64,000 bases of DNA from the NCBI GenBank assembly GCA_944321925.1, contig CALUND010000006.1, forward strand, positions 91,653 to 155,652, given 5' to 3'. A program made the position numbers and the translations under genes. Source of the DNA: an uncultured Rikenellaceae bacterium (GTDB taxonomy: Bacteria; Bacteroidota; Bacteroidia; Bacteroidales; Rikenellaceae). Position 1 is the stretch's first letter. Each line of letters begins with the position of its first letter. The notes under the pieces were generated by a model. It was not told the origin of the DNA and did not search any database. It saw nothing but the letters and a program-made list of their open reading frames with translations. Shown here piece by piece: positions 63,536 to 64,000 of this stretch.

Positions 63536-64000
63536 ACATCTGCTCCAGGTAAAGTTTAACAACGATTTATTCAAATATAAACGCAAAAGGCGAATGAAAT
63601 CGAGATTTTCGAATTCGACTATGCCGAGCCGCATCCTATATTCTACAAATATACGAAAACTCGCCCGATTTCGGATGGATTAAGGAAGAATAATGTAAAC
63701 TATTGGGTTTTCAGGGATATATGCAGCATTATTCCACATTCGTAAAAGTGTGCCTTGAAGCCGTTTTTTGAATAGTTAAGCAGAAAAATTGCTACCTATC
63801 CGTTGCCCATTCCGGTTGCATGGAGTTGTTTGAAAATCCTTCCTGTTCCGACCGTAAAGAACGCAGTTTCATCATTTTGGCTTAACGAAGGTACTTATTT
63901 TTTTTGAGATATGAAAAATATAGGTTCTGTAAGTCAATGATGATAACTTTGTCGATGTCTGACGATATTTAACATGCCGATGATCAACTCTGTCTCCATT
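63536..64000. other. Right-edge AT-rich region without a recognised gene
   Basis: Apart from a possible longer N-terminus for the PH-domain gene (to 63634), no coding frame of note is seen. The last 340 bases are AT-rich and probably hold regulatory sequence for a gene beyond the window. No repeat or RNA gene was recognised. Confidence 0.45.

Noticed and set aside
1..64000. CRISPR arrays, rRNA, tRNA genes, insertion sequences
   Set aside because: No regularly spaced repeats, no transposase frames and no recognisable tRNA or rRNA segments were seen by reading; small RNAs cannot be excluded without a covariance search.

Overview
This window looks like chromosome from a member of the Bacteroidota, order Bacteroidales, and probably from a Rikenellaceae/Alistipes-like gut organism. 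The evidence is seen directly. Many promoters have the Bacteroidota form (TTTG, 19-20 nt, TAnnTTTG). Protein families typical of the phylum are present: a BACON-domain lipoprotein, a DUF3575/OmpA protein, a DUF5119-like lipoprotein, lipoprotein FKBPs, a long signal peptidase I, a nucleoside kinase with a TGS domain, and ribosomal protein S16 with a long tail. The genus is inference; no rRNA or tRNA gene was recognised.

Layout. 376-7727 (-) is a complete anaerobic glycerol operon, glpA-glpB-glpC-glpK-glpF-glpR, behind a strong promoter at 7751-7781. 7973-10224 (-) is a compact three-gene cassette: a GNAT-like protein, a PAPS-reductase-like IbrA/DUF3440 protein and a ParB-like IbrB protein, with overlapping genes. 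It is the best candidate here for a poorly described system. 10677-14643 holds a DNA alkyltransferase, a membrane-anchored AraC regulator and, divergent from it, a secreted BACON/nuclease lipoprotein. An AspT-type transporter follows at 14910-16592.

16605-27114 (-) is a long colinear housekeeping run: gltX, dapB, lepB, yigZ, pyrB, pyrI, uvrA, an M16 protease and an O-methyltransferase. 27219-39497 (-) carries a CPA2 antiporter with a regulatory tail, a SIMPL protein, ychF, miaB, yitT, slyD, gcvP and a TGS-nucleoside kinase. 39577-45251 holds a lipoprotein 5'-nucleotidase, a CDF metal exporter, rpsA and rnz.

45463-50560 (-) is a phosphate operon, pstS-dedA-pstC-pstA-pstB-phoU. It has a DedA membrane protein inserted, and its PstC carries a PstS-like segment in a periplasmic loop. 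50819-54124 (+) is a small surface locus (AraC regulator, OmpA/DUF3575 protein, DUF5119-like lipoprotein) in which two of the three genes are broken, one by a frameshift and one by an in-frame stop. 54668-56475 (-) encodes two translationally coupled FKBP-like lipoproteins, one with a tyrosine-rich insertion. 56553-62858 contains a Pit-type phosphate transporter with a DUF47 tail, ruvA, an OmpH/Skp-like lipoprotein and rpsP-rimM-mnmA. A PH-domain membrane protein closes the window.

Two themes stand out. Phosphate uptake appears twice (high-affinity Pst and low-affinity Pit), together with a 5'-nucleotidase that could feed it. Several surface or regulatory genes show recent decay or odd architecture, while the housekeeping genes look intact. 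No CRISPR array, integrase, transposase or prophage structural gene was seen.
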